A DNA stretch of 64,000 nucleotides from Pohlia nutans (Eukaryota > Streptophyta > Bryopsida > Bryales > Mniaceae): assembly GCA_022496805.1 (NCBI GenBank), contig CM040094.1:15771501-15835500 (forward strand). Direction: 5' to 3'. Below, one piece after another: positions 17,701-28,289 of the stretch (position 1 is the stretch's first letter; every line of letters starts with the position of its first letter). The position numbers and the translations under genes were made by a program. The notes under the pieces were generated by a model. It was not told the origin of the DNA, ran no database searches, and saw only the letters and a list, made by a program, of their open reading frames with translations.

Positions 17701-18666
17701 ATGAGCTTCTGGACTTCCATCTTCCACTAGAGAGAATCTACATGAGCTTTTCTCTAACATAACTGGAAATGGAAAATCAAACAACAAGTGACGGACTGCG
17801 AATCCTAAACCCTGAACGGGCGAAAGGAACGTGCCTGCATGTTATGATACATTGTATGATAGTAGTACTGTCAGAGTAGTTAATGAGAGAGTGAAGTAGC
17901 AAAAACGAAGTAGCATCTGGAATGTTCGACCGTTCTATGTAACAATGTCATTACGTAACTATTCCGATTAGATTAGGGTTTCAAAGACATCATATCAATC
18001 TAGAGATATATGATCACGGAACTTCCAAGGCGAGGAAAACAAACGTAGCACACTGTATGATTCTAGTGGTGTCTGAGTAGCTAATGAGAGAGTGACACAG
18101 TTGCCTTGGAATTGGAAAGTGGCATTATGAGCTTCATCTTCCAATAAAAAAAGAATCTATATTAGCGTTTCTCTGGATCACTGGAAATGGAAAAAAACAA
18201 ACAACAAACCCTAAACCCTAAGAAAGGAACGTGCCTGCATGTTATGTTGTTGCGCCATGGTGATATTCCCGTAATGCGGCGTTCCTGCAGAGGCTCCCAT
18301 GTTAACCCCAGGCCGAGCCTGACTCACGTGATGTCCGTATTGCGTAGGGGTGAATTGCTGCGTCTGCTGCTGCTGCTGCAAATAAGTCCCGGCACGAATT
18401 TGGCTGGTGCCTTGAGCAACCGGGGTGGGTCGTTGTTGTTGTTGTATCTGCTGAGTAGGTCTTTGGGCCATCATCATCGGAGACGCTACTAACTGCTGGG
18501 GGTTGTAATGAGGGTTGTTGGCGCCGGCGGACGGCGGTCGCCCTGCCATCGCTCCTTGGGGCGCTTGCTGCTGGTACTGCTGCGAGAGGCGTTGCTGCGA
18601 GAGCGTGCGGGGTAACCCTAATCCGGTGCCGGACGATTCGTCCCCTGTTGGACCCGACCCTTGCAT
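14800..18666 (-). CDS. TAF12: TAF12, TFIID/SAGA histone-fold subunit, 2 exons
   Basis: TAF12 is a nuclear subunit of TFIID and SAGA that pairs with TAF4 through a histone fold. Exon 1 (18666-18235, 144 codons) and exon 2 (15807-14800) join in phase 0 for 479 aa. The first ~320 residues are Gln-rich and presumably disordered. The histone fold lies at about residues 328-392, with LGKRSIQDLIAQIDP, LEIADDFIESV and KHRKSNVLEAKDVLLHL, followed by NITVPGFGGDE and a Pro/Ser-rich tail. The exon 1 donor would be non-canonical: ATGCAG|GCACGT (GC type). The exon 2 acceptor is CGTCTGCAG. The 2.4-kb intron contains a tandem array (16285-17340) and a 418-bp duplication, both carrying copies of the exon 1 end. 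EER4/TAF12b-like plant proteins have the same layout. Identity is firm; the exon 1-intron border is less certain. Confidence 0.9.
15408..15475 (-). repeat. CAG/CAA polyglutamine microsatellite in TAF12
   Basis: CTG/TTG triplets on the plus strand (CAG/CAA on the coding strand) encode several Gln runs broken by single Pro residues, at about residues 256-276 of TAF12. Related shorter runs lie at 15505 and 15685. Length polymorphism would be expected. Confidence 0.85.
16285..17340 (-). repeat. seven-copy tandem array in the TAF12 intron with exon-end cassettes
   Basis: Units of 150-159 bp. On the TAF12 strand each carries 15 nt matching the last 15 nt of exon 1 (CAACATAACATGCAG, encoding QHNMQ) or a variant: 16304-16290, 16463-16449, 16616-16602, 16774-16760, 16927-16913, 17085-17071, 17235-17221. 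In copies 2-7 the 15-mer follows a CT-rich stretch ending TTCCTTGTGYAG, a good acceptor. It is followed by GCGCGT, GCGCAT, GCGGGT or, in the copy at 16602, GTGCGT. Copy 1 lacks the AG, as in exon 1 itself. Confidence 0.85.
17497..18260 (-). repeat. 418-bp direct duplication including the TAF12 exon 1 end
   Basis: GGAATGTTCGACCGTTC occurs at 17501 and 17919. The two copies stay parallel through the TATATGATCACGGAACTTCC segments to AACGTGCCTGCATGTTATG at 17830 and 18230. The second copy includes the true end of exon 1; the first contains only its last bases. A third, shorter copy of the same border with AACCCTAAACCCTAA lies at 16250-16305 and starts the tandem array. Confidence 0.8.
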
Positions 18667-18915
18667 CGATCACCGCAGGTGGACGTTACGAAAAAGAAAT
18701 TTAAGAAGTCATCTGTAAGGGTGGTGTGGAAGAGGTAGAGATGAAGGCGAGTTCGGCATTCCGGCGAGAAAGGCAGCGATCCAGAAGGCGGAGAAGAGAG
18801 AAGCGGGAGAGACAGGTCGGTAGGGGCGGGAGGAAGAGAGGGAGGGAGACGGCTTGGGCGGGCAGGGGAGAATGTTTTCCCGGGCTGGGCAGTCAGTGGA
18901 TTTTATTTTTATTTT
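18667..18915 (-). promoter_or_regulatory. presumed TAF12 leader/promoter
   Basis: Purine-rich plus strand (pyrimidine-rich on the coding strand) from 18720 to 18860, typical of plant 5' leaders. No convincing TATA box. Short ORFs here are low-complexity and were not called. Confidence 0.35.
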
Positions 18916-18918
18916 TTT

Positions 18919-19065
18919 GAAACAGATAGATAGATAGAAACTCCGGTCCCTTTTTAGCAAGGGGCCGGCGTGAATGAAGTGTCCATTCGTAATGCCAATG
19001 ATCCGATGCTCACCAGGCCAGGGGAAATTGGGACAATACTACTCTCCCCTTTCGAGGATGGACAC
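18919..19065 (-). mobile_element. short retroposon-like element with TCTA tail, copy a
   Basis: Read on the minus strand it ends GGGACCGGAGTTTCTATC followed by TATC/TAGA-type repeats. The same end recurs at 22436-22553, 30987-31090 and 57782-57905. The internal ATTCACGCCGGCC is conserved in three of the four. A simple-repeat tail suggests a SINE or a LINE 3' end. Confidence 0.6.
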
Positions 19066-19439
19066 TACAGTGACACACTAAGCTACTACCTAGCTAAGGT
19101 CGAGCCACCCATAACCGATCACTTAAGGATTTTAGCATATGATATTAAGGTATATAATTTTTTTAGGATTTTTCATGTGTGCAAACATAAGGTTCTTGTT
19201 GAATGCAAAAAGTTCCGTGATTTAATTCCCACTATTCAAATAGTTATAATTATTTGAAGTGAAAAGTTGCTCGTAACCCATAACCAATCTATAGAGTGCT
19301 ACATAACCGCTCACTGTAGGAGTAGTTTCTAATCATCCTGGTACATATAATTGTGGACAGAGAAAGTCATAATTTCTTTAACACAAATCTGTAAGAACCA
19401 CTAAGAGTGAACCACCTATGCATGTTTATAACTATCCAG

Positions 19440-19715
19440 AAAAATCGGAAATGATCGGAAATGCGTCCAGCCCATGACTATTTCTATGTACCCTACATGT
19501 TGCAGATGGGGTCCTGGTTGGTAATGGGTGGCTCGACCTTAGCCACTAGTGGTATCCCCCAAAGGACTTTGAGGTACCCATACAACAAGGTCCAAGGACC
19601 CCACCATAGTTGGGTGGACTATGGTAGTGAGCACCACTCCGACATAGGGAATAGAACCCACAACCTCCTCATTGGGGGCCATGAGCCCTAACCACCAAGC
19701 CAAGGCCCGTGGTGC
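19440..19715 (-). mobile_element. tRNA-derived SINE
   Basis: On the minus strand, GGCTTGGTGGTTAGGGCTC (Pol III A-box-like, about 19705-19683) is followed after about 33 nt by GGGTTCTATTCCC (B-box-like, about 19660-19648). About 200 bp of non-tRNA body follows. This arrangement is typical of tRNA-related SINEs. No clear tail or target duplication was identified. Confidence 0.65.
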
Positions 19716-19817
19716 CTTTTGAAACACAGAAATTGCGGTTCGCAACCCGCGGCGAGTTTGGCCTTTGCTTTTGCGTTTAAATTTTTAAAACGAATATTTT
19801 ATCAAAATTACACTCAC

Positions 19818-20045
19818 AATAGAGTTATTCGTAAAGTCACCTTGGATTTGAAGAATCAACAAAGAATTTTGCTTTAGTGTACTCTTATTTGTTCACTCTA
19901 AATAGTTAAAAGGTATGAAAGATCTTGGTGATCTATCATTATTAGGTGTGTAAGAGGTGTGTAAGAGCTTGGTGGTCTTCAAAAGTTTTTTAGTACCAAG
20001 AAAGGAGCTAATTGGTTTTCACATCCAAGTTATAATTTTTTACAA
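19818..20045. repeat. half copy of the hairpin element at 26229
   Basis: Shares ATAGTTAAAAGGTATGAAAG, GATCTTGGTGATCTATC and CTTCAAAAGTTTTTTAG with both arms of the 26229-26575 inverted repeat, but only one arm is present. Non-coding. Confidence 0.65.
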
Positions 20046-20184
20046 TTGATCTTTTTTTAAATCACCGATCATTTTTCTAGTTGTTCAGTTTTTTAATTTT
20101 AAAAAATCTTTTAAATAACCTCCCAAGTCCCTACCTCAATCACTTTATTCTCTCCGCAAATTAGACGCATCCTATTAGATGATC

Positions 20185-20480
20185 ATTAATCACAAACAAT
20201 TTGCAATAATCAAGGACTCTTTCACAAAGGTGAATGAAATCTTTTTTCAAGTGGTGATGAATGAATGATGTCATTGTTGACTTTGAAATGTTTTTATATA
20301 CATAAACAATTGTAACAAAGGCATCAAACGGCTTCATATGTCGTTTCATGGTAAAGAATTCTATTAAAATGACGAGGGTTCGAATCCCGTGTTCACTTTA
20401 ATTAAAGTTGAGGTCGAGTCACTTACTAACATCCAATTGGAAATCCAATTTGGGATTGCTAGTTGATTGTCAGTGAGTGA
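20185..20480 (+). repeat. SINE-like repeat, copy 1 of 3
   Basis: A unit of about 300 bp running from GAATGATGTCATTG through ATGGTAAAGAATTCTATTA and GGGTTCGAATCCCGTG to TGGGATTGCTAGTTGATTG. The GGTTCGAATCC core is a perfect tRNA T-loop/B-box. A convincing A-box or cloverleaf was not found, so it is not called a tRNA. Copies 2 and 3 lie at 20500-20800 and 22590-22885. Confidence 0.6.
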
Positions 20481-20499
20481 CTTCGATAGCTAATTCTAC

Positions 20500-20800
20500 T
20501 ACCTCCCATCTTTTTGTGAACAAAGAGCCATCCATTTCCTTCACAAGAGTGAATGATTTTCTTCTCAAGTGGTGATGAATGAATGATGTCATCGTTGGCT
20601 TTGAAATGTCTTTATATACATGAACAATTGTAACAAAGGCATCAAACGGCTTCATATGCCGTTTTATGGTAAAGAATTCTATTAAAGTGACGCGGGTTCA
20701 AATCCAGTGTTCACTTTAATTAGAGTTGAGGTCGAAGTAGCCTACTAACATCCAATTGGGAATTCAATTTGGCATTGCTAGTTGATTGTCAGTGGATGAC
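20500..20800 (+). repeat. SINE-like repeat, copy 2 of 3
   Basis: Parallel to 20185-20480, with GGGTTCAAATCCAGTG at the B-box position. It ends in GTTGATTGTCAGTGGATGAC, directly abutting the 5'-truncated LINE, so the LINE inserted beside or into it or the two were mobilised together. Confidence 0.6.
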
Positions 20801-22029
20801 AATGCTAAAAACCCGTACTCAACCGACCACATTCTACAAAGTCAAAGCATATACCAACATCGAAGGCAACGAACAAGCGGATAAACTTGCAAAAATGGGA
20901 GCCAGAAAAAACTACCCCGTAGCTACAAAATCATATGAAGTTGCACATACCACACAGTTCTATTTACAAAAAGATATATGGCCAAGACCTAGAAAAGGGC
21001 CAGACAAAGGTCCTGTCAAATGTCTCCAAGCATATATAACCAAATACGACCAAGAAAATAACTTTGAAATACTAGCAACCCAATTTATATAACCAAATAC
21101 GACCAAGAAAATAACCTTGAAATACTAGCAACCCAATTTATATAACCAAATACGACCAAAAAAATAACCTTGAAATAATAGCAACCCAATTTTCCAACAT
21201 TAGCAAATGGACTATGAACCCAAATATAGATAATGAACTATCCAATGCATTCTGGTCCAATCCTACAATCACAGACTCGCAAAAAATATATATATTAAAA
21301 TTTCGTATCGGTCAATACATGGGTAATGCAAGAAAACAACTATTCTTTGGTAGAGAAAGATTCCCTCAATCACATGCTCTATTTGTAACTCGACACGTGG
21401 CTACACGTACTTCTAAAATGCAACCACCATCATATACACGCCATTATGGTCAAAAGATACAATAAAGCAGTTTGGGAATTTAAAAAATCAATCCTCTCAT
21501 CACAAAAATCTAGATGCTACACCCTCATGAACGCAGGAACATTTAACAACAACCCCCAAGAAAACACAGTACCCCCATGGCTACTACCATGTTCATGTGA
21601 ACAACAAAGATGTCATTGCAACGTTAGATTCAAACCATACATTCTCTGTGTAAAAAGACTTTGTTAAAAAAATGATTCACCATCGACCCATTAGACAACC
21701 TTACAATTCAATTTATTGAATTTACATACTGTAACGACACATTCCCACAAGAAACAATTGAAAATAAAATCCAGAAATACCAACCACTTATTAATAAATT
21801 CATTAATTTAGGGTGGAAAGTCGATCCACTCATAGTCATCACAGCCGGAGCTAAAGGTACAATGCATGTTCCCTCATTGAAACTCCTCGAAACAAAATTT
21901 AAACTACCAAAAACCACCATTAAGCACACATTCAAAGAAATAAATACCATTGCTATACAACATGCCGGATCAATTATCCTACATAAAAGGAAAATAGAAA
22001 ATAACCAACCATTACCAATAGACTATTGA
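20796..22029 (+). pseudogene. 5'-truncated LINE: RNase H end and C-terminal domain
   Basis: Only the 3' coding end of a non-LTR retrotransposon remains. It begins inside an RNase H domain: FYKVKAYTNIEGNEQADKLA fits the last RNase H motif (HxGIEGNExADxLA, with the usual His replaced by Tyr). Further on, YILKFRIGQYMGNARKQLFF is typical of the region after RNase H. From about 21685, LTIQFIEFTYCND...GWKVDPLIVITAGAKG resembles an endonuclease-like C-terminal domain; that part is an inference. The frame is broken near 21092 by a 53-bp tandem triplication, again near 21400 and at 21664. The last ORF ends IENNQPLPIDY* at 22029. No reverse transcriptase is present, so the copy is dead. Confidence 0.75.
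21038..21195 (+). repeat. 53-bp tandem triplication inside the LINE
   Basis: AACCAAATACGACCAA starts at 21038, 21091 and 21144. The unit ends ...ACCCAATTTATAT. Since 53 is not a multiple of three, the repeats shift the reading frame and end the upstream ORF. Confidence 0.85.
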
Positions 22030-22084
22030 ATAAAATAAAACCAATAAGAAAAGGAGTGTAATGGTGAAGACCACTATTTACTTT

Positions 22085-22330
22085 CTTTTTGTATTTTCTG
22101 ACTAGCTCAAAGTAAACACTTGTCTCAGGTAGATGGGACGGGGCCGGTTGGTTGGTACAAACTTCCCTGCCTATGATAAATTCACTAGCAGCACTAAGTT
22201 ATGTATATCACAATAACGCTCAGGACTCAACGGGAATCGAACCCGGACCGTATAATTGTAACACTAACACCCCTCTCCAACCTTTAAACCTCGAAACCAT
22301 GACTTTGCGACCACCAACAAAACAAACACC
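22085..22330 (-). mobile_element. possible tRNA-derived SINE or LINE 3' region
   Basis: The minus strand contains CGGTCCGGGTTCGATTCCCG (about 22245-22226), a perfect B-box. An upstream stretch TTGGTGGTCGCAAAG (about 22312) could be an A-box, but the spacing of about 60 nt is long. It directly follows the LINE stop, so it could instead be the LINE 3' end. Confidence 0.4.
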
Positions 22331-22435
22331 AATTTATACCCAAATAGGATCTAAGTAATCAATGTTACTAGTGTTACTAGTACTTATCTCTTGTCACTAA
22401 AGTGTCTATTCCTGAAAGGGCATAGTAGTCTTGTA

Positions 22436-22553
22436 CCAATGGCCCTTTGTCCAGTGGGCACTGGATCATTGTCAAGACAAACAAACACTTTATTCACGCT
22501 GGCCTCAAAAGAGGACCGGAGTTCATATCTATCTATTTATCACTAGGTGACTT
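22436..22553 (+). mobile_element. short retroposon-like element with TCTA tail, copy b
   Basis: From GGCCCTTTGTCCAGTGGGC to GGACCGGAGTTC followed by ATATCTATCTATTTATC. Matches copies at 18919, 30987 and 57782. Confidence 0.65.
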
Positions 22554-22589
22554 TGACCTTAATTCTAGCTAGTTCTACTACCTCCCATC

Positions 22590-22885
22590 TTTTTGTGAAC
22601 AAAGAGACATCCATTTCCTTCACAAGAGTGAATGATTTTCTTCTCAAGTAGTGATCAACAAATGATGATATTATTCGCTTTTAAATGTCTTTATATACAT
22701 GAACAATTGTAACAAAGGCATCAAACTTCATTTGTCGGTTCATGGCAAAGAATTCTATTAAGGCGACACGAGTTCAAATCTCGTGTTCACTTTAATTAAA
22801 GTTGAAGTGGAAGTAACCTACTAACATCCAATTGGGAATCCAAATTGGGATTGCTAATTGATTGATTATCAATGGGTGACTTCTA
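22590..22885 (+). repeat. SINE-like repeat, copy 3 of 3
   Basis: Parallel to 20185 and 20500. The B-box region reads ACACGAGTTCAAATCTCGTGT, in which ACACGAG and CTCGTGT pair perfectly around a TTCAAAT loop, like a T-arm. The end reads GGGATTGCTAATTGATTG. Confidence 0.6.
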
Positions 22886-23775
22886 CTTTGACACTAATGT
22901 TTTAATGTAATTAGAACAAAATTTTACATGACATTAAATTAATCCATTGTCTTAAATAATCTAAAATTATACTTCAATTTGAATTTTTAAGAAAAGATAA
23001 AACATCTTATTAGAATTAACTTGGTTGGCAATAATTGCAGAAGAAAATAAATAATGTAATACATATAATGAAATCTTGTCATGTATTCTAAATATAGTAG
23101 TTTGTGAGTGGATATGTTGTGTACATTGAGGATGTTTTTACCAAGAGAATGTAATCTAATTTTGTATGTGGATTCTACTTTGAAGTGTGGATATATTGTG
23201 TTGCTTTGAGGATGCTCTTACTCGGAGAAATTGGACCTAATTTTGTACATTGCGGGGTGCATTGATTCATTATTAAAAAAAATGCAAACCAATCCAACAA
23301 GAAAATCAACAATTTGTTGTTATTCCGGGCACTGAACAGTCACAACTTGACATATTTCACAATTTCTTGTGAAAGGTTCAACAAACGTCTCTTATGTTCT
23401 ATTGATTTTATAAAAATTGTGACCAAATTGACAGAAATCCAACAAGTTTTATAAATTACCAATTTTGTAAATGTTGAGAAGTGCATCATGAAGCATCAAT
23501 TTTTTAAAAACATCAAAAACTAGATTACAAACTATAAAGTTTAGATTAGTTCTATGAGAATAGAATCAACAAGTTCATCATATATAATAATATAGTAATG
23601 CCATAGAAACAATATATAAATAAGTATATATATAGTCTATATATAGGATAATGACATAAAAATATGATAAAATATTATAATATTCATTTTGAGTTAGGAT
23701 TGTGATGTAATCCTAAAAGTATTAAACTTCAAAATGGTGAATGGTGGTGAGTTGACATCATTTTTCACTTGGCCC
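22886..23775. other. AT-rich, nothing recognised
   Basis: No gene, clear repeat or structured element seen. TATATA-rich near 23610-23660. Confidence 0.4.
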
Positions 23776-24695
23776 TTAACCCCTAAAGGACCATGCTCAT
23801 TCCTAAACTTTTATCACTTTCTTGTGATGCGTTTAAAAAGGCAATTGTATCTCTTTATTGGTATTCGTGTAGAAAACTTCACCGTTGAAACTCAAAGAGG
23901 ACTTAGTCATGAGACTGTACATCAGTTTTCAGAACAATCTACCGTATACACTACATGATTATAAGGTTTGATCATAAGTTGATTTTTGAAATTTTTGAAC
24001 AAAACCAACAGGTCATTCATTGCAAGCTTTCTCATAAATTAAAAAACTATGTTTAGCATTTGAAAGTTTAGGAGCATACAAAGATGTACTATATCTAGGT
24101 GCTCACAAAAAATGGTGTTCTAAAATAAAATAAAACAACAATGATTGATTCTCAAAGATTTATGTTTGGATGAAGTGACTTGTTGGTGACTCGTTGAGCC
24201 GGTGTTTGTGATTGTTATTAACTTTTACATTGCAAAAATATTTTAGAGAATTCAAATATATATTTGGAATATTCCAAAATATTCCAAAATAATATAAAAT
24301 ATGTAGAAAATATTCCAATTATTTTGAAAAGATTCCGTTTTAAATATATTTAAACATTTTTGTAATTATTATATAGTGTTAATGATGCAGTAATGGAAAC
24401 ATTTTACATATTGTACACTTTTTTTTTTACGAATGTGACATCCAAGTGTGAAAATGCCCTCCAAGTCATCAACCGCCCTAACTACCATGTCCCAAGTTCA
24501 CCTATGTTTACGTTTTAGTTTTTTCCCAATGAATCAATCAATGTAATTGTAAATCTTAAAGGATTTTTGTGTTCTTGTAACGTACATTTTCAATTCTCTA
24601 GTTAACATTGAGTCAAGATTATGAAATCCAAACAAGTTATTAAAGTAATGAATTATTCTTGGACACAATGTGTCCACTGGTCCTTTAGGGGTTAA
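23776..24695. mobile_element. TTAA-flanked element of 920 bp, family C
   Basis: The ends are TTAACCCCTAAAGGACCA (left) and TGGTCCTTTAGGGGTTAA (right), a perfect 18-bp inverted terminal repeat that includes the TTAA. The interior has no family B similarity and no transposase ORF; a 74-aa ORF at 23734-23958 crosses the boundary. This is the cleanest example of the shared terminus in a longer element. Confidence 0.75.
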
Positions 24696-26228
24696 AGGAC
24701 ATGGCTTTTATGATTCCCACATTCAAAATCTCACTAAACTCCATTTGAAACATTAACTTACTTTGATTCTATTTTTTAAAATATAGACGCATTTAAAAAA
24801 AGCCCATCTGGTGCAACAAAGTAGAATTTATGAGAAAAAAATTATTCAAAAAAGTAAGCTTGTATGAATCAAAATATGTAATTTATTACCATAATTGATC
24901 AAACTAGCAAGTGTTTTTCATTGCTACAAAGTAGCTCATTAAAAAATGCTCATAAGACCATTTTTGGGTTTTTCCTCAATTAATATGACAGGCTAAATTG
25001 ATGACTAGAAAATTAAAAGACCAAAACAAAGAAATTCTCATTTGACACACTTTGAAAAAGAATAACATGATGGAAAATGGTAATGACCGTAATTGACAAA
25101 GTTTTGTCAAAAAATATTAATTGACTGCAATAAATCATTTTGGAATGGTCAAATTTTAATAATTTCAAGACATGCAAATAAACTTATGTGTACATTGCAC
25201 TTGATATTGAATATATGAAGAAATAAAAACCATATATGTTGCAAAGAGTTATTAAGTGCAAAGAGGTAATAAAAAGAACTTTACAGCCAAAAGGTTTAGG
25301 TTGCTAATAACTCATATATAGAATTGAAAAATGTAAATTCCAATTGTAAGAATGTTCTAATAGGCAGTGTACACCATGTTTTTATTTTTATTTTTATTTT
25401 TAATATATAATTTGTTTTCAAGCTAGATATGAAATTTCGTCACAAACAAATAATTTTCAAAAAAATTGAATTTTTTTCTAAATGTTAAGAAACACCTACA
25501 TGATCTACTCCAAACAAGATTTAAATAAAATGTTATTAACATTGCTAAAAATATTCAAAGTTTGTTGTGGATAAAAACACCTCTCAGCTATTATTATTAT
25601 TATTATTATTTTGGAGGGAACCTTTGCAACCTCCACTTGGATTATCTAGTGAAGAAAATCCATGAACGTATTCTTCATTTGTGATTGTTTCTCTTCTATT
25701 TTGCCATTGCCTCCATTATATTTACAATACTTCCTCCTTTGTCAATTCCATATGAAGGAATTTAAAAAGAAATGCAAATAACCAAGAGATATATGCAAAA
25801 GCCGTATTGCTCCTCTTTTTATTCATCATATTTGTGATATGTGCATTTATTACGGCTGGTGTAGCTACTATACGAGAAAAAATGACTTTACAAAGCAATA
25901 GCGATAACATGTATAAGCAAATGTGGATTGCTATGTTTTTAATTCCGATTCTCTCATTAGTTAGACTATTGCCGGTATTTGCAACAAAGAATAAAATAAT
26001 CCAAATGATGTCAAATGCTTCAAATTTCATTCTATTAATGAGAGCATCAACACAATAATTGTCTTTTTGAACCGAATTTTTCCGTGTGAATTTTTTTGTA
26101 TATTGTGTTTGATTGTAAATATGATTTTTATTTTAGATCCTAGAATCCACTATAGAAGATTAACAATATCAACTATTGATGGTACTAAAAAAATTGTGGA
26201 TGCAAAGTTTGAAAAGCACCAAAAACAA
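24696..26228. other. AT-rich intergenic, no supported gene
   Basis: Includes a TTA/ATT microsatellite at 25588-25610. Open frames on both strands at 25722-26058 encode hydrophobic stretches, but have no recognisable family and lie opposite each other, so they are not called. Confidence 0.4.
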
Positions 26229-26575
26229 TAGAGATATCCGTAAAGTCACATTGAATTCAAAGAATCTTCAATGAATTTTGCTTTATTTTATTCTTCTTTG
26301 TTCACTCCAAATAGTTAAAAGGTGTGGAAGATCTTGGTGGTTTATCATTGTTAAATGAGTAAGAGATGTTTAAGTGCTTGATGGTCTTCAAAAGTTTTTT
26401 AGCACTAAGAAAGGAGCTAAAAAGCTTTTGAAAATCACTAAGCTGTTACACACCTCTTACACACCTAATAATGATAGATCACCAAGATCTTCCATACCTT
26501 CAGTTAACTATTTAAAGTGAAAAAATAAGAGTATAATAAAGCAAAATTTGTGGTATCTTCTTCAAACTTTAACGT
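26229..26575. mobile_element. hairpin (foldback) MITE
   Basis: Two arms of about 165 bp are inverted copies. AATTTTGCTTTATT, ATAGTTAAAAGGTGTGGAAG and GATCTTGGTGG near 26280-26345 are matched in reverse by CTTCCATACCTTCAGTTAAC and AATAAAGCAAAATTTG near 26490-26565. The centre is CTTTTGAAAATCACTAAG-like. A single-arm copy lies at 19818. Confidence 0.7.
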
Positions 26576-26594
26576 GTGACAATGTAAAAAAGAT

Positions 26595-26835
26595 GTAAAC
26601 CCCTCAAGAACCATAAGCCCACCAGGTGGCTCTTGTTTTTTTCAGTAATTTTGAGTAGGTTTTATGTAGATTTTTTTTTGGTTAATTTAAAATACATAAA
26701 TTATTCAACATATGCAATATTCTTCACCAATTTCAGTGATATAAAATTTGGTGCCATTCAAATTATAATTTTCACGATATGATCATTTAAACTTGTCATT
26801 TTAAAACCATGAATCCTTGGTCCTTTAGGGGTTGA
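26595..26835. mobile_element. family B MITE (TTAA ends mutated)
   Basis: Left GTAAACCCCTCAAGAACC, right ATCCTTGGTCCTTTAGGGGTTGA. The interior is close to the 7806 and 40093 copies. The flanking tetranucleotides have decayed (GTAA and TTGA), implying an older insertion. Confidence 0.7.
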
Positions 26836-26860
26836 CTTGGCTCAACATATCACTTTGCAC

Positions 26861-27353
26861 TACACTAAATAGGTAGATTAGTGTTAGAGAATTATAAGAT
26901 TTGAAAATATTATAGATTTTTACTCTCGACAAAAAAATTTACCAAAGACATTGATTCCAACACTATCGAAAGATCCCCATCTTGACCAATATAGAGGGTA
27001 AAACAAATTGGTCAACAGTAAAAACTTACAACATGTTTATGTAAATTAGTGTATCTAACACTAATCTACCGTAACACCATAGCAAGTTCGCCACTTGGCA
27101 AACGAATATTTATTTTTTTTGAAAAAATAAGGTTAGCCTCTCAAAAATTGAATTTCTCAATTTTCGTTTTTTAGCAAAAAATCAGTAAAAATGACCTTAA
27201 ATAGCTTAGAAATAACAAAATATTGAAAAAACTAATTTATTCTATTTTCGTTTCTCTGTCTTTAAAATTTTCTAATTTTTACGTTTTTTATTTTTAGAAT
27301 TATTTTAGGACGACACCTGCTATGGTACTAACCTATTTACTGTATTTAGTGTA
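26861..27353. mobile_element. MITE (family D) interrupted by a second MITE
   Basis: The outer ends are TACACTAAATAGGTAGATTA and its rough inverse TTTAGTGTA. Compared with the uninterrupted copy at 40778-41007 (opposite orientation), the sequence is colinear up to CACTAATCTACC. It then contains a foreign 260-bp segment (27069-27328) and resumes with ACCTATTTA. Confidence 0.75.
27069..27328. mobile_element. MITE (family E) nested in family D
   Basis: Runs from CCGTAACACCATAGC to GCTATGGTAC and is flanked by TA on both sides, as for Tc1/mariner-like (Stowaway) insertions. An 85-95% similar copy, also TA-flanked, lies at 46974-47232. Non-coding. Confidence 0.7.
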
Positions 27354-27369
27354 GTTAGCATAATTATGA

Positions 27370-27951
<582 letters not shown>

Positions 27952-28289
27952 GGTTTTCGGGTTTCTGAGTTTACTTCAAATGGTGTTACTTAACACCACC
28001 TTTTCTGGCGTTTTCTTATCAATTTCAAATGATTGTTCGGTCTGTCTTTATTCTTGCTTATTGAGGATATATTCGTTGGAGCTTAGGCCGGTTTTGCCTT
28101 ACAGTGTTCTGAGAGCTAATGGTCATTGAGGCTTAATGGTCATTGAGTCTTCTTTACCAATTTGCATGGTTGTTTTGCTTGTTGTGCCATACCTTAGGGA
28201 ATATGGCCGTGGGGTTGAGTTAAGAGGTTCGACCGGTATTGACTTGTAGTGCTCCTAAAGTTGTCCATCTGGTTTAATGGCGCCTTAGA

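Noticed and set aside
20370..20400. Possible tRNA gene around GGGTTCGAATCCC
   Set aside because: Only the T-arm is present; no acceptor stem, D-arm or anticodon arm can be drawn, and the segment is repeated three times as part of a longer unit.
25722..26058. Opposing hydrophobic ORFs of 83-102 codons
   Set aside because: Both strands are open over the same AT-rich DNA, neither has a recognisable family, start context or splice sites.
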